Source of the DNA: Epithemia pelagica
Lineage: Eukaryota; Bacillariophyta; Bacillariophyceae; Surirellales; Surirellaceae
DNA length: 64,000 nucleotides
NCBI GenBank assembly: GCA_946965045.2
Contig: OX337233.1
Span: 496,001 to 560,000, forward strand
Direction of reading: 5' to 3'
The position numbers and the translations under genes were made by a program. Below are positions 18,494 to 30,995 of this stretch, piece after piece. The notes beneath the pieces were generated by a model. The model did not search any database and was not told where the DNA came from. It saw only the letters and a list, made by a program, of their open reading frames with translations. Position 1 is the first letter of the stretch, and every line of letters starts with the position of its first letter.

Positions 18494-21400
18494 ATGGATC
18501 TCTCAAGCAGCGACAAGACCTCAACGACGATCAAGGTACCAAGCTTTTCAGGCAAGAAAGCCGACTATCCCATTTGGTGGATGCGCTTCCGTTCTCATGC
18601 AAGAGTCCACAACTTCATTGGCGCCTTATCCGATACTCCCGAGAAAGAACTTCCAAGCACTGAACATGAACCAATCGATGAATCAACAGAGAGTGGGAAA
18701 GCCGCCAAGAAAGCTTTAAACCGAAATGCCATGGCAGTTGCTTGCCTCAGTATGGCTCTTCAAGCCGACGATGACTTGAAACTGGTAATGAAATCGATCA
18801 CATCTGACTGGCCAGGTGGTCGTGCCCACATCATTGTGAAAGGACTGTTTCGGAACTACAAGAGCGAGAACATTGCTGCTAAGATGCGAATCCAACAAGA
18901 CGTGAACAAGATATCCATGACCAACACAATGAACCCGAAGATTCTTCGAAAGCGGATATCGCAGATTGAAAACCGTCACAATCATGAGCTAGCCGATGAT
19001 GATTTGGTGGCCATCGTGATCGAGAAGGCCGCACCGATTTACAGCACCATTGTCGCCACGGAACAACGCGCAAAAGGAAAAGCCCTCACAGCTGATGACC
19101 TTATTGACGCCATGATGACCCAGTGGAATCTTCATCACGACGAAGATGATGACGGAGAAGATGGCACTGAATCCAGCCTCGATCAGTCAGCCAGTGGTGG
19201 ATTGTCACTTCAGGCAACGCAAACATATCCTATCTGTCAAGCAGTCGGAGATCCCTCCAGTACTCCTCCCAAGCCATATGTTGTATGTAATTTCTGCCAA
19301 GAACCTGGACACGGATATTACCAATGCCCTCTTCGATCACAGGCGTCACAACAAGGAAGCGGAACTGCCTTGGCCGTTGGACCTGGTCAACTGCAGCCAC
19401 AGCAACAGCCCCAACAAGGATATCGACAGTACAACGGACAACAGCAAGGACAATGGCGACAACCGTATCACCAAGGCGATCGTCCTCGACCTTATTGCGA
19501 AGATTGCAAGATGTATGGCCACTCAACACAGCGCTGTTGGGAGAATCCGGCCAATGCGCATTTCCGTCCACCCAATTTGACAAGTCGACGAAACCGCCAA
19601 CAACAAGCTCCATCTCCAATTCCCCCTGCAAATGCTCCTCCAACACAAGAAGTACCCCCAGTTCAAGACATTGCGACAGTTGTTGCATCTAACACCACAG
19701 CACGTCCGACAACTCCAGCTCCCAATGGACAGTCGACAACCTTATCCGAACCACGTGTTGAGATGCTCATGAGCGGCATCGAATTCCCTCATGACTTACA
19801 ACTCCTTCGTGACCCCAACATCTGGATTGCAGACACTGGAGCCACACAGCATATGACATCACACTCTCGTGGATTTGTCAACATGTTGCGTCCAGAAGAT
19901 CCGATTAGTCTCGTTATGGCAAATGATACGACCGAAAGCGCAACAGTGATTGGAGACTTACCTGGTATCTGTTGCAACAAATATGGATGCGAATTGGGTC
20001 CTGCTCGACTGACCGGTGTCAACCTTCTGCCAAGTGCCGCATTCAACCTGTTCAGTGTCTCGAAGATGCTCAAACAAGGCTGGTCGTTGAGTGGATCATC
20101 TGAAGCAATCGTCGTCACCAAGAATAACATGAGTGTAATTTTTGACATCGTCATCCCAACTCCAGAGGGAATGATCTTCTGCATGTACTTCAAGCGCAAA
20201 CAAGATCTTACCGGACATGAAATCATTGGCGCTCTCCCTGATATCAATCCCAAGAAACGCAAGACCATAACCATGCAACAGGCTCATGACAAGCTCGGTC
20301 ACATCGACATCCGGAAACTCAAACCCATGGTCGAACATCTTGGATTTCAGCTGGAAGGCGGAGAAATGGCCAAGTGTGCAGCTTGTGCTGCAGGCAAGGC
20401 TCGTCGCAAGAATCTTCCTCGGTCTGACACTCCAACGAGTTCCGAACCCGAAGATCCATCCGTCAATCGCATTTACTTGGATATGAGCTCAGTCCGTCCT
20501 AATGCTTCACATCCTAAACCCCGCAAGAATCAATGGCGAATGATTGTTCATGGCAAGACTCAGCTCAAATTCTCAGCCTTCTACGAGTCCAAGAATGCAA
20601 TGGTTGAACCCACATGCGAATTTCTTCATCGCTGGGAAGCTAATGGTCTTGGGGCGACTCATGTGCGTCTCGATAATGCCGGTGAAAATATCCTTCTTCA
20701 GTCGCGTAGTCAGTCCGCCGATTGGAAGCTGAACCTCAACTTTGAATTCACTGCGCGCAATACTCCGCAACAGAACTCGCTTGCGGAAGTTGCAATATCT
20801 ACCATTGCTATGCGAGGTCGAGCCATGATGCATCGAGCTAATATCCCTATGGAGTATTGAAGTCTATTATGGACTACTGCCTTTGATACGGCAACATTAT
20901 TGGATGGCTTAATAGTCATAGAGATCGATGGAGTTTCTAAAACACGGTACAAACACTGGAGTGGGCAATTGCCCCGATTTGCACATCATTTACGAACATG
21001 GGGGGAGGCTGGAACGGTCAAAACAGCCACTGATACGACCAAGAAGTTGGAAGACAAGGGCACCCATTGTATTTTCGTCGGGTATTGCCGCGATCATGCT
21101 GGGGATGTTTATCGAATGTTTAACCCCCAAACTAAGAAACTTCATGTGACTCGCGATATCACATGGTTGCATCGGATGTATTTTCTTCCCCCAAATGATT
21201 CACCGCATCTCATGATCACTCCAATATTGGCACCCGAGAACGACTGTGACTCGGAGGTGCACCTCGAAGACGAAGGCAACGCGTCAGATCGATCTAAGCC
21301 CTTCGTTGAAGAACTTGAAGATGATTGTCCCAACCAACCTGTAGTGGACACTCCCATGGTCGAGACAGTTGATCGAACAACGGACGCTGACGAAAATGTG

Positions 21401-23647
21401 AGCGCAATCACCTCTGCAACACCACGCCAACATCAAGTAACACGCACTGGCCGTCATGTTCGTCCTCCACAGCGTCTTATCGAAGAATACCAATGTGCCG
21501 GAATTGATTATCGTGAGCTGTCTCTCACTCAGTCTGAGATCAACTACTACTCTTCAATGGCCGAACTAGGACACGAAGATGCAGATTTCAGTGAGCAAAC
21601 GGGATCTAGTGATGCACTTGATGATGACGACACGTCTAGCTATGAAGAAATCGATGATGAACCACCGGATGACATGCAATTAAACCATCACTCCGACATC
21701 AGCGATGCATTTGTCCAGGCATATTTGGTCACTGATATCAGCAACGCGTACCAACATGCCAACATTGATCCCGAATACCAAGCACCCACATTTCCGGTTG
21801 ATTGTGAAGCTTCTGGTTATAGTTCAAACTCATCGCCATTTGCTCGAGAGTGCGCCTTAGTGGGAGCCGGTCTGGGCGGTGGCATCCAAAACACCAAAGA
21901 GTTGCACGTCCTTACATACAACGAAGCGATCAATGGACCAGAGCGCGAACAATGGCTCGAATCCATCGAAAAAGAGTATCAGCGAATGATCGACAACGGC
22001 GTCTTCATTCCATGCGCACCCGAAGAAGTACCAGCTGACGCCAAGATTCTTAGCAACGTGTGGGCAATGAAGAAGAAAGCAAGTGGAGCGTTCCGTGCAC
22101 GCTTGAATGCCCGAGGGTACGAACAAGTCGACGGGGAGCACTATGACAGTCATGCCACGTTTGCTCCAGTGGCCTCTGATATGACCATTATGATCATATT
22201 CGTCTTGATCATCTTAGCAAATTGGGTCGTGCATGTGATGGATGTCAAGGGAGCCTTTCTGCTCGGAGACTTCGAAAAAGATCGGAAGATGTGGATGACC
22301 ATTCCGAAAGGAATGGAGTCCAAATATCCTCCTGGTTGGTTAATCTTCCTTGGCAAGACTCTTTATGGCACAAAGCAAGCCGCTCGTGCCTTTTGGAATA
22401 AGGTTCAGGAAGTTATGAAGCTTATCCAGTTCTTGCGCAACCGTGCTGATCCATGCCTCTACTTCGCATGGACCGCATATGGACTTGTCATTTGGCTCTC
22501 ATGGGTAGATGATTTCTTGGTTTGTGGCTCCGAAGCAGGAGTCCTTCACTCCGAAGAAGCCATGAAGGAGCACTTTGACTGCGACGACTGCGGTGAATTG
22601 ACGGAATATATTGGTTGCAAGGTCGACATTGACCGTGAGCAGCGTCTCTGCAAGTTCTCACAGCCTGTATTGCTGCAGAGCTTTACCGATGAGTTTGATG
22701 TTCCGACGGCGACACAGCCGTATGCCACTCCTGCAGCACCAGGGGAAGTACTCAAGAAAGACGACGGAACAGACGACTTGGATTCGAAGCAGCAGTCTAT
22801 GTATCGGAGCGGCGTGGGCAAATTGTTACATCTCATGAAATGGTCACGTCCAGACATCTTGAACTCCGTCCGAGACCTCTCCAAGTTTATGAAGCAAGGA
22901 ACACAACACCATCTTAAAGCCATGTTCCGTGTCATGCGCTATTGCATGGACACATCGAAATGCAGCAAGATCTTGCGACCGGTTGGTTGTTGGAACGGTG
23001 ACAAGGACAGTTTTGAATTCGTCATTCGTGGTCGCAGTGACTCGGATTTCGCGAAAGACCCCGAAAAACGTCATAGTGTTTCTGGAATTTCGGTTTTTCT
23101 CCAAGACGCGCCGATTTCTGAATCCAGCCGAATGCAGGATTGTGTTACCCTCTCTGTGAGCGAAGTGGAAATTGTTGCGGCTGTGGAAACGGGTCAACGT
23201 ATGCTCTTTGGAATGCGAGTCCTTGAACAAATGGGTCTGACCGTCCAGAAACCCATGATTTTGCAGATGGATTGCAAGGGCGCCATTGCTCTCACCCATT
23301 CGTGGAGCGTTGGAGGCCGCACTCGTCACATCGATGTCAAATGGCACTTTCTTCGTGAGATGAAAGAGGAAGGGATCATTCACACCGTTTGGTTGCACTC
23401 ACCTGAAAACTCTACAGACCTTTTCACCAAGAACTTGACTGGCCCAGATTTCCGAAAGCATGCATCCGTCTACTGCTCCGACCTTGATCCTGATAGTAAT
23501 GCTGACGATGATCCTGACGCAATGGCCACAAACATTCCTGGCGCTCACGTCGAACCTCTCAATGGATCCGAAACCGCCATGCTTGTTTATCAAGGCCCTC
23601 TTCCATATTGGCTCACCCATTTTCTTCGCACACGATCTTCCAAGTGA
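18494..23647 (+). pseudogene. Copia Gag-Pol polyprotein with one in-frame stop
   Basis: ATG 18494 opens Gag. Two zinc knuckles follow, CNFCQEPGHGYYQC (about residue 264) and CEDCKMYGHSTQRC (about 335). The protease has WIADTGATQHM (about 443), with the catalytic DTG. The integrase zinc domain has HDKLGH...CAACAAGK. The integrase core keeps Asp in YLDMSS, Asp in RLDNAGEN and Glu in NSLAEVAI. TGA at 20858-20860 interrupts the frame just after. The frame reopens without a shift and includes the reverse transcriptase (VMDVKGAFLLGD; LSWVDDFLVCG, with WVDD replacing YVDD) and RNase H (SDSDFAKD...HSVSG; MDCKGAIAL). The stop replaces what is probably Trp (TGG to TGA) and separates Gag-PR-IN from RT-RH. 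The LTRs are nearly identical, so the stop is young, acquired at or after insertion. Confidence 0.9.
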
Positions 23648-23939
23648 CTCAGCCCCATCCGTATCTCATACCACCATAGTGAAAAGCCCATTGTCAACCG
23701 TATCCATCGAAACAAAACAACAACATCAGTCAGAAATCCGAACCATCAAAACCCAAATCATCAAAACAAAACCTCAACACAACGACTCTTACCATCAACA
23801 TCATCAACACTCCATCTAAATCAGGCAGGGCATTATTTTCATTTCCGCACACATTCGAAGCACACAAGACGATCACCACCAATTATGACATCAAGGATTA
23901 TGGTACCTATGGACATTCGAGCGACACAATTAGGCAGGG

Positions 23940-24217
23940 TGTTGGAATCTTCAATTGAGTCGCTCTTCATGTCGTGGTCCTGAATCAAGACAGTCGCACA
24001 TATGACCTTTGGGATAGAAACCGCAAGGGAGGCGGTTATAGCTCACATAGGTCTTGGAACATCTCGATCTCATCTGGCACAACAACATTCTCTCAATCCT
24101 AGTCGTAATGCTCACTCTTTCTAAATCACTCTGTTTTGAAACCCTTTTGCTTACATCTACGATTACGTTACTTCTGTGCACAGGAGACACCATCAGGGCC
24201 AATCTAGTGATCCAACA
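23940..24217 (+). repeat. Copia right LTR (intact, 278 bp)
   Basis: It starts TGTTGGA and ends TCCAACA, perfectly inverted 7-bp ends. It is followed by the second CAGCC target copy at 24218-24222. It serves as the empty-site reference for the element that split the left LTR. Confidence 0.93.
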
Positions 24218-24222
24218 CAGCC
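24218..24222. repeat. Target-site duplication CAGCC (right) of the copia element
   Basis: Identical to 7886-7890. Joining 7890 to 24223 restores the reading frame of the interrupted gene. Confidence 0.9.
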
Positions 24223-24590
24223 AACTATGGAAAATGGAGTTCCATGCGATTCAAGAAGCTTGTCAAGTGTTTACAAGCCACTACACATATCATGTGTGTA
24301 TCAAGAATTCGGCCTGGCAAACCAGTGGGACCGGCTGTTACAAGCATATAGGTTACTGGGCTGGTGCGACAGTGGACGTTCCTACGGGGGGTCATGTGTG
24401 GCGATGGACTGGAGGACAAGAGGGATCCACAGGAACGGCGTGGGTTACCTGCGACAGAGGAGAAGAGTCCACCCGCATAACTTCTGCCTGGGAAAACCCT
24501 GTCAATCAATACAAATTCAAGATGGCAAGCCCGCTTGCCTGCACAGACAATTTGGTTGGACAGTGGCTTCTTGAAAACCGACATTTATAA
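24223..24590 (+). pseudogene. 3' part of the coiled-coil host gene, orphaned by the insertion
   Basis: In the frame of the 5' part this reads ...CRS|QLWKMEFHAIQEACQVF and ends in TAA at 24590 after LVGQWLLENRHL. It encodes about 122 residues with Cys at regular intervals and aromatic-rich strands (GYWAGATVDVPTGGHVWRW, TAWVTCDRGEES). That is a compact, probably extracellular or luminal beta-rich domain placed C-terminal to the anchor and coiled coil. I do not recognise the domain. It now lacks a promoter and start codon. The open frame also extends backwards through the right LTR, which is accidental. Confidence 0.75.
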
Positions 24591-26451
24591 AAATATGCGA
24601 GGGAAATGGTTTCAGAAGTGTTGGAAAAGGAAACAACCTTCTTTTGGATGAAACAGAGTGTGGGACGGTCTATTCAACACAAGAATCAAGCCAACAACTC
24701 CGCGTTGGGAGAAACACCAGAGATAGTTTCGTCGTAGCCGGGGATAGGCGTTGTGTTTTCCTGGGTGGTCTTGGAACGGCAGCTGGTTCCAAGATTTTGC
24801 AGGTCTATTTTGCAAGCTCGCGTCTTGAGTGTGGCTTTTTGGCCTCCGTTGACAGCGTCCTGATTTCCGTATCGGCCCTTCTCATGCGAGGCGACGACGC
24901 CAATATAGGAAAGAGAGAGAGAGAGAGCGAAAGAAAGTCGAAGCATCCAGTACCGTTGCTGAAGTTCGAGGTCCTTTTGCGATTGCACGACAGACACTAA
25001 CGCTATAGTGATCCGGTCGGTAGCTTCTTTGTTCAGAGTTGAGTTGAGCCTACCTACTCCTAGTTGATTTTGTGAGTTTGTTGGAGAATTTTGTCACCAC
25101 TCTACTCAATTTTGCTACCACTCTAGGAGTACTCCTCTAGGAGTACTCTCGTAATAAGGCACTCTAGTTAGGATGCCTATCCCTCGCGAGACTCGCGAGA
25201 GGTGGCAGCTGGCAACCGCTGCAGAAGCGCAGGCAGACTATCAGGTCGGCGTGTGAGGCCCGGCGTGGAGTCTCTGCGATTCGCAAGAAAAAGTAGGGAT
25301 AGATGCCTACACTCCTCAACATTCATACAATAGTTACCCCCAAGTAGGGGTGAGTGGTCGGGTCGCATATGTGTCGTGCTTTTGGTGTGCAAACTGAGTG
25401 TAAGAGAATGCTCATCAAATTCCGGTCACTAATCCTCATGACTCACCCCCGCTAGGGGAAATACATTAGTTTCACTAGCGAGAGAGCACTTTCGTCATTG
25501 GCACTGTCCTCCGTGATTCAGGTTTCTTCCTGGGTCACTTGTTTGTGCCGGCAGGCGGAGTCTTGCGCATTGTGTTGATACAGGGTTGGGTATCTTACTT
25601 GCCGACCGATGGCTATTCATCTCATCCGCCAGGGAGGAGTTTCAGGGTACATTTTCCATCGGGATAGATCACTACGATTTTTTATCCAATCTAGCATACA
25701 GTAGTTATGATTCTGCTGGGATGTAGATACCCAGCGGTATCGAAAGAAAATAGAAGTCGCCCGATGTCCCCCCTAGAAGCCGGAGTCCGATTCTTGGTTG
25801 GGAATGAATGAGATGGTCGGTATCGAGTTGCCCATAGTAAATTTGGAAACCTGTCTCACTTTTTCCCGAACGCGAGCGAATCAAACCCTCTTCACAAGAG
25901 AGAGCGAGAGATATGCCATGACAGCGCAATTGGATGGTACAAGGGATGTAATATTGTTTATTTTTTTTGCGTACACAACAAGAACGTCTCATATGGATCC
26001 TTCTGGTTGCTCCTTCTTGCTTCTACCATGCGAGCATCTCCCATACTTGGCAGTCGGATTACACAGTGTGTGTCCTGTGGGGGGGAAGGCATCCCACGCG
26101 ATGCACTCTTATTCTTGGTACAAATAACAACATGCAAAGGGAATTCCTCTGCTCTAGAAGAATCGTACTCGTATTGTACAACCCGGTTTCCTTTCGTCGT
26201 GTCTCCCTCCTATTAAACAACAAAAGAACGCGTGAACCTCCAAAACTAGTGTTATGATTCCATTGTTTAGACCAGTCTTACTTGCCAACCGGTTCCAACT
26301 TTCCACACACACACCGACAAAACACACAACAACTAGACTATTGTGACTGCTCCTTTCCTAGTCTCATTATTTTTTCTACAAGCTTGGTTGCAGTCATAAA
26401 CTGACTGGTTGTGGTGGTGGGAGGAGATTTGAGAAGCAACATTATTGCATC
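24591..26451. other. Intergenic region, 1.9 kb
   Basis: No supported gene. It holds a GA microsatellite (about 24909-24935), the 12-bp palindrome AGGAGTACTCCT with a second partial copy (25123-25150), and CTCGCGAGACTCGCGAG (about 25183-25199), two copies of a self-complementary octamer. The last 100 bases are the 5' flank of the Ser/Arg-rich gene. Confidence 0.45.
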
Positions 26452-28115
26452 ATGACCCACTCCCCTTCTCCCGTTCCGGTCCGCACTCCTGCTGCTACTC
26501 CTCGATTGCACAGCATGTTGCAATCCTTGCATCCTCCTCGTCACCATTCGACTGGTACCAAACGACAAAGTGGATGTAGCAGTGCCAGCAGTGCCAGTTC
26601 TCGGACCACCTCTCGTGTTCGTATGGCGGCATCCACAGGCTCCGTCCCGGAAAAAGACAACCACAAGGACGATGACCAAACAAATGCCAAGAGAGTCACC
26701 AAGAATCACAATGGACCCAAAACCAACAAGACGAACCGTCGAATGATCCTGACACGCGCTCGGAGCAAACCCAACGTGACAAGTGGCAGTACTACTACTA
26801 CCAAACAACAACGGTATTTGCTGCTTCCGTTGGAGGATCCAGATTGTACCAGTACATCGGCCACGGACGATGACGACGATCTCTTTTTGTGGTCGTCCAA
26901 TCCATCACTCGGAGGAGGAGGAGAAGAGAAGGTAGCACTGGTCCAAGACCAACCACCAGAGCAACGCCCAATAGTTCCCAAATCACCAGCAAGAAGCAGG
27001 CGTGTCACTACGATTTCAGCTCCTTCTTCTTCTCCTTCTCCTTCACCCTTGCCTCGCCGACGATGTCGGTCCCTGAGTGCCAACCCGAAACAGGACGACG
27101 ACGACAAGACATTATCCACCACCATTACAATCAAGAAGCGATTTCAAAGTCCCTTTTCCAGACACCGGAGCCGTAGTCGCAGTCGCAGTTGCGCCCAATC
27201 CTCCACCAACGCGCCACGGCAAGGCTCTACGACTACGAAACCAACAAGGACAAGTCCTACGAAACCCCAACGATCGTCCACGGGAGCATCCTGTACTCCA
27301 TCTTCTCGTCCTTCTTCCATGTCCCGTGGTGACAGTCGTCGTCGACGCTCCTTGGTCTTGAACGTGACGTGGGCGACGCGGACCGTCTATGAATTTGGGA
27401 CCATTTTGGGCCATCATCCCGCCGTGTCCGATGGAGGCATTCCCTTGACATTGGATTGGCAGGTGCAAGAGTGTACCGTGACGCGCATTCTGGGTGGCCG
27501 TTCGAAGACAACCAAACAAGACACTAGTACTCCAACGAATGCCAGCCCGCACCAGGCCACACCACCAACCACAACAGTATCCACAACAACAACAACACCC
27601 CGTCGCCACAACAAGAACAGAACCAAAGGAGAGGAAGTCATGGCTCGCATGGATGGTCTCACTCAATGTATAGTGCCTCGTTTGGATGCCGGAACACGAT
27701 TGGCACGGTACGTTATAGACGCAACCTGGATGGGAGTAGTTCGAATGTGGTTTGTGGTGTTCGCCTTTACTGGTCTTCTTTTCATCTCTGACATATCGTG
27801 TTGTATTCTTGCAGATTGCTTTCTCTGGGTTATTCCATGCCGGAAATTGTTCAAGTGGCCCAAGAAATCGACGACATTCAAAACAGTCGACGTGCCGTCC
27901 TCCTTGGCAGCAACAACAATCGTACTACGACTGTCGTGAATCGTACGAGGCACCAACCTCTGGGAATCCCAATAGCAACAACAACCACAATGTCCTCGTC
28001 GTCGTCCACTCGACGGTTTCGATTCTTATCCAGTCCACCACGCCAAAAACTTGGAACGAACCGCCGTTCGTCCAAGATTGTCCACGAAACCATCACATCA
28101 ATCCCCTGCGAATAA
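26452..28115 (+). CDS. Ser/Arg/Pro-rich diatom protein, two exons
   Basis: Exon 1 (26452-27707) and exon 2 (27815-28115) are joined by a 107-nt intron with a strong GTACGT donor and TTGCAG acceptor. The join is in phase and gives 518 aa. The N-terminal 290 residues are disordered (Ser, Pro, Thr and Arg runs, including an RSRSRS stretch). Residues about 300-350 carry VTWATRTVYEFGTILGHHPA followed by GGIPLTLDWQ. This matches a pattern I recall in many diatom proteins ('V.f..v.vreY...lGdhP....G.pl.ldW'). After the intron, LLSLGYSMPEIVQVAQEI continues the usual helical partner of that motif. Function of this motif family is unknown. Retaining the intron would replace the C-terminus with a hydrophobic segment, so the splice model is preferred. 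Confidence 0.7.
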
Positions 28116-28576
28116 GGTTCACACGATATAGTGTGATTGGTGGACCAATATGGCGGACGTACCGCGAATTGCACATTGGCTGACAGTTGAAGAAAAAGTT
28201 CCTGATGGATGATAGACATGCAATGACCGGAAGTACAACTGATTGCACGTTGATTGACTGTTGTTACACCCTTCCTCGATATAAAACTGCGCATTCCGAC
28301 CACGGGAGGTATCCCAACTTTGTATTGTTCCACCCCATGGCTCACGAATCACACTCCTCTATGTCAGGATTTTCACCTTCATGACGTAAATGGAATCTGG
28401 GTATACACGACACTGACCGGTTCGCTATCATCGTCGTTTGTGTCCAAGCGCATCAAACACGTACTTACAAACAACCTAGAAATTTGATATTTGGCTTTAC
28501 TATAGAGAGAGATATACTATAATTTGTTATCGCAATAACAGCATCACGAAATGGACCGTGACACCTTGGTAGTTCT
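28116..28576. other. Intergenic region between convergent genes
   Basis: Contains only short unsupported frames and the 3' flanks of the two neighbouring genes. Confidence 0.4.
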
Positions 28577-30409
28577 TTACGAAATGGACCTAGTTCTTTT
28601 CTTCTCCAGCAAACGAACCCGATCAGAAAGTTGAACCATCATGTTTCTTTGTTCAATCATCATATCTTCCAGTTTCATAAATCGCTCTTCGGAGCCATCG
28701 TAAGCATTCCAGAGTTCATCTGTGGTACGGATAGACACTGGTAGTGTTTCGTTTCCGGTCACCGATCCGGGTTTAAACTCAGCCTCTTCTTTCTGACACG
28801 CAAGGATCTCTTTATCACCAAAACTCTGATTCAACATGACAAGGTTTTCGAGCTCGTCAATCTTGCGAACAATTGGAAGACAATTAACAAAACCATCGAT
28901 ATCATCCAGTTTCCGTTTCAGTCCCTCAATTGTTTCTTCGAGCTCCTGCACAGAGCGGAACTTGTCGTCGTGATCACGTAACCATTCCATCACCGGCAAC
29001 AAGGATTCCGCTTCAATGGCTTCTTGCAGCGCCTTTAATTTGCTGCGATCCTTACTTGCAAGTTGAATCTTGCCGTTGAGTTTTTCAATTTGCATGTCGA
29101 TCTGAGCACGGCAAGAATACATGTTCTGGGAATTGTATCAACAGCACCAAAATTGTCATAAGGAAGCAGTACTACAATTTTTTTGCCAATATCTCCAGTA
29201 ACTTTCGCTATCACAACGAACTCTTACTGGAACAAACACCGTACCTTGATGTCTCTCTTCATGTCAATCAGCGAGCAAACAGCACCCAGATCGTCGTAAG
29301 AGAACAGTATGGAAACCTTTCAAAACAAGACTTGTATACGCTTGCGATATCAAAACCCGTACCTTGGTGTGTTCCGGCATGTTGGTCAATGAAAGCGTTT
29401 CACAGGTATGCCTACCACCTCCAATGACAGCAATTCCGTCCGGGAAGGAAACCACACTAGGACCGCTACGCCCCACCGCCATATCAGGTAGCTTGAATGT
29501 CACGTTGCGTTTCGTGTCCAATACTTCTACTGACCTCGTACTTCCATCGATATCATACTCACCTCCGGTCACAATCAGACAAGTCCCGACTTTCGCAACA
29601 GCATGTCCGTGCCGAGGGACAGAAAGGACCATGTCCTTGTGGACTTTCCATTTCGACGATGAAGGAAAGATACAACTCAAATCCTCCTTGTTCTCTTCAG
29701 AATCTGCAATGAAGTCCAAATATTCAACAGAGTTGAAGTTTGATCTTCTATTGTACCCACCAACGACAAAGATGCGATGGCCAACAACAGCCATTCCACA
29801 GAAAGCTCGAGAGACCGTCATGGAAGGGCCTGCAATGACACTGTGTTGAGCTTGTACTGCCGTATCAATAATATCAGTCGAAGACAAGTAGCATCCATTG
29901 TATCCACCGGCGACCACAAGAAATCGATTGTGTACCACAGCAGCTTGACATCCACTTCTTGGAGTGGACAATGTACAATTCAATATCATCCAATGCTTCT
30001 TGTTGTTGGTAGTACAAGGCGATTTCAACAAATCCACAAGATCAATGCGCTCAATTGACTTCAAGCTACCAGTAGTACTGTATCCTCCCAAAGCGTACAC
30101 AGAGCCATTGCAAACCACTGCTGAATGTCCACCACGATTTTGATTCATACTTTCACCTTCCCTCCATTCCTTCTTGTCCTTTTCCAAATCCATCAACAAC
30201 ACAGAATTTGTGACGATGCACTTTGCTTTTTGTCCTCCAATGACAACGACTGTCTGTTTTCCCTTTTTCTCGCCATTCACAACAACCGATGCATGATTAC
30301 AGCGCCATCCGCCCAAAAGCGGCGGCCATGAGTCGGACTTCCATTGTGGCATTTCATCTTTGTTTGTATCAGGAAATACCAGATTGGACAATCTCACTTG
30401 TTCTTGCAT
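28577..30409 (-). CDS. Kelch-repeat protein with C-terminal coiled coil (copy A)
   Basis: Exon 1 (30409-29363) starts at ATG of MQEQVRLSNLVFPDTN and encodes a six-bladed Kelch propeller. The Gly-Gly pairs are VVIGGQ, YALGGY, VVAGGY, FVVGGY, IVTGGE and AVIGGG. A phase-0 intron (29362-29126, donor GTACGG) leads to exon 2 (29125-28577). That exon encodes NMYSCRAQIDMQIEKLNGKI, a coiled coil ending EDMMIEQRNMMVQLSDRVRL. The product is 531 aa. The exon junction 'HTK|..MYSCRA' and the AAG|GTACG donor recur in paralogues B-E. Kelch propellers bind protein partners and the coiled coil probably oligomerises. No catalytic domain, BTB or F-box is visible, so the role is unknown. It is divergent from a truncated second Kelch gene at 30996, like the B/G pair at 36.9-40.7 kb. 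Confidence 0.75.
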
Positions 30410-30477
30410 GGTCTTCTTGATATATAATATTGGCAACACAAGAAGATGTGTCGAAGAAAATGATCATCTTTTGATGG

Positions 30478-30740
30478 CAAACATTGCGAGGCATGTCAGC
30501 TTTGGATGCGAAGCTCTCATCCTGGCGAAATCACTCCACGAACCGTGGAGATTGGCTGTCAGAAAGTTGAAAGATGCACCCACGTTTTGGATCCCACATC
30601 GTCATGGTCTAACGCTGCTTCGCGACGATCCACGCTTTGATCGTGTCTGTTGTCTGTTGCTCGTTTTGGTGTCGGTCACGTTATCGCTTTCCGAAAGAGC
30701 AGTGTGGCGTGTAGCATCTCGTCACGCGCACCACCGTTGA
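30478..30740. repeat. Dispersed palindrome-bearing repeat upstream of Kelch copy A
   Basis: Shared with 34880-35110, 38819-39125, 42755-43000, 51400-51780, 53850-54010, 54240-54380 and 59640-59800. The core CTCCACGAACCGTGGAG (30534-30550) is a 7-bp inverted repeat with a 3-nt centre, followed by CACCAACGTTTTGGATCCCA-like sequence. Confidence 0.7.
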
Positions 30741-30995
30741 GCTGCGAGTGATCATACGTCAAGCCCGGCGTGGATCAGACATGCGCTCGAATCTTGTACC
30801 CCCAAGCAGGAGTAACCCGATCGACGCAATTCGAATGTTGCCTACGGGACTCAATGCCCCCGCTGGGGAAAGGTTCGAATCGTGGCGCGACCCAACCCGG
30901 CACAAGAAAATCTATCGAACGCTTTTGGTTATTGCTTCCGTTTGTTTGTTGGGGATAAGCCTTCCTCTGGAAGACAACAACAACCAGGATATGCC

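Larger units (their letters stand above)
7891..24217 (+). mobile_element. Ty1/copia LTR retrotransposon with a 10.1-kb element nested in its left LTR
   Basis: The left LTR is split into 7891-7977 and 18083-18273. The right LTR is intact at 23940-24217. Both total 278 bp and have TGTTGGA...TCCAACA ends. The internal region 18274-23939 carries gag-pol in the order protease, integrase, reverse transcriptase, RNase H, which defines Ty1/copia. The CAGCC duplication flanks the whole. Without the nested insert the element is about 6.2 kb. Reading both LTRs by eye I find one difference (7932 C versus 23981 T), so insertion was recent. It probably belongs to a diatom copia (CoDi-like) lineage; that assignment is inference. 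I could not identify the primer-binding site. A short purine run, AGGCAGGG, just before the right LTR may be the polypurine tract. Confidence 0.93.

Noticed and set aside
23940-24222. Plus-strand frame of 178 codons starting at 24054 taken as a real N-terminus
   Set aside because: Its first 55 codons are LTR sequence; only the part after the CAGCC duplication is native coding sequence.
25160-25300. Possible tRNA or structured RNA near the CTCGCGAG repeats
   Set aside because: No cloverleaf, A-box or B-box could be traced; the self-complementary octamers alone do not support an RNA gene.
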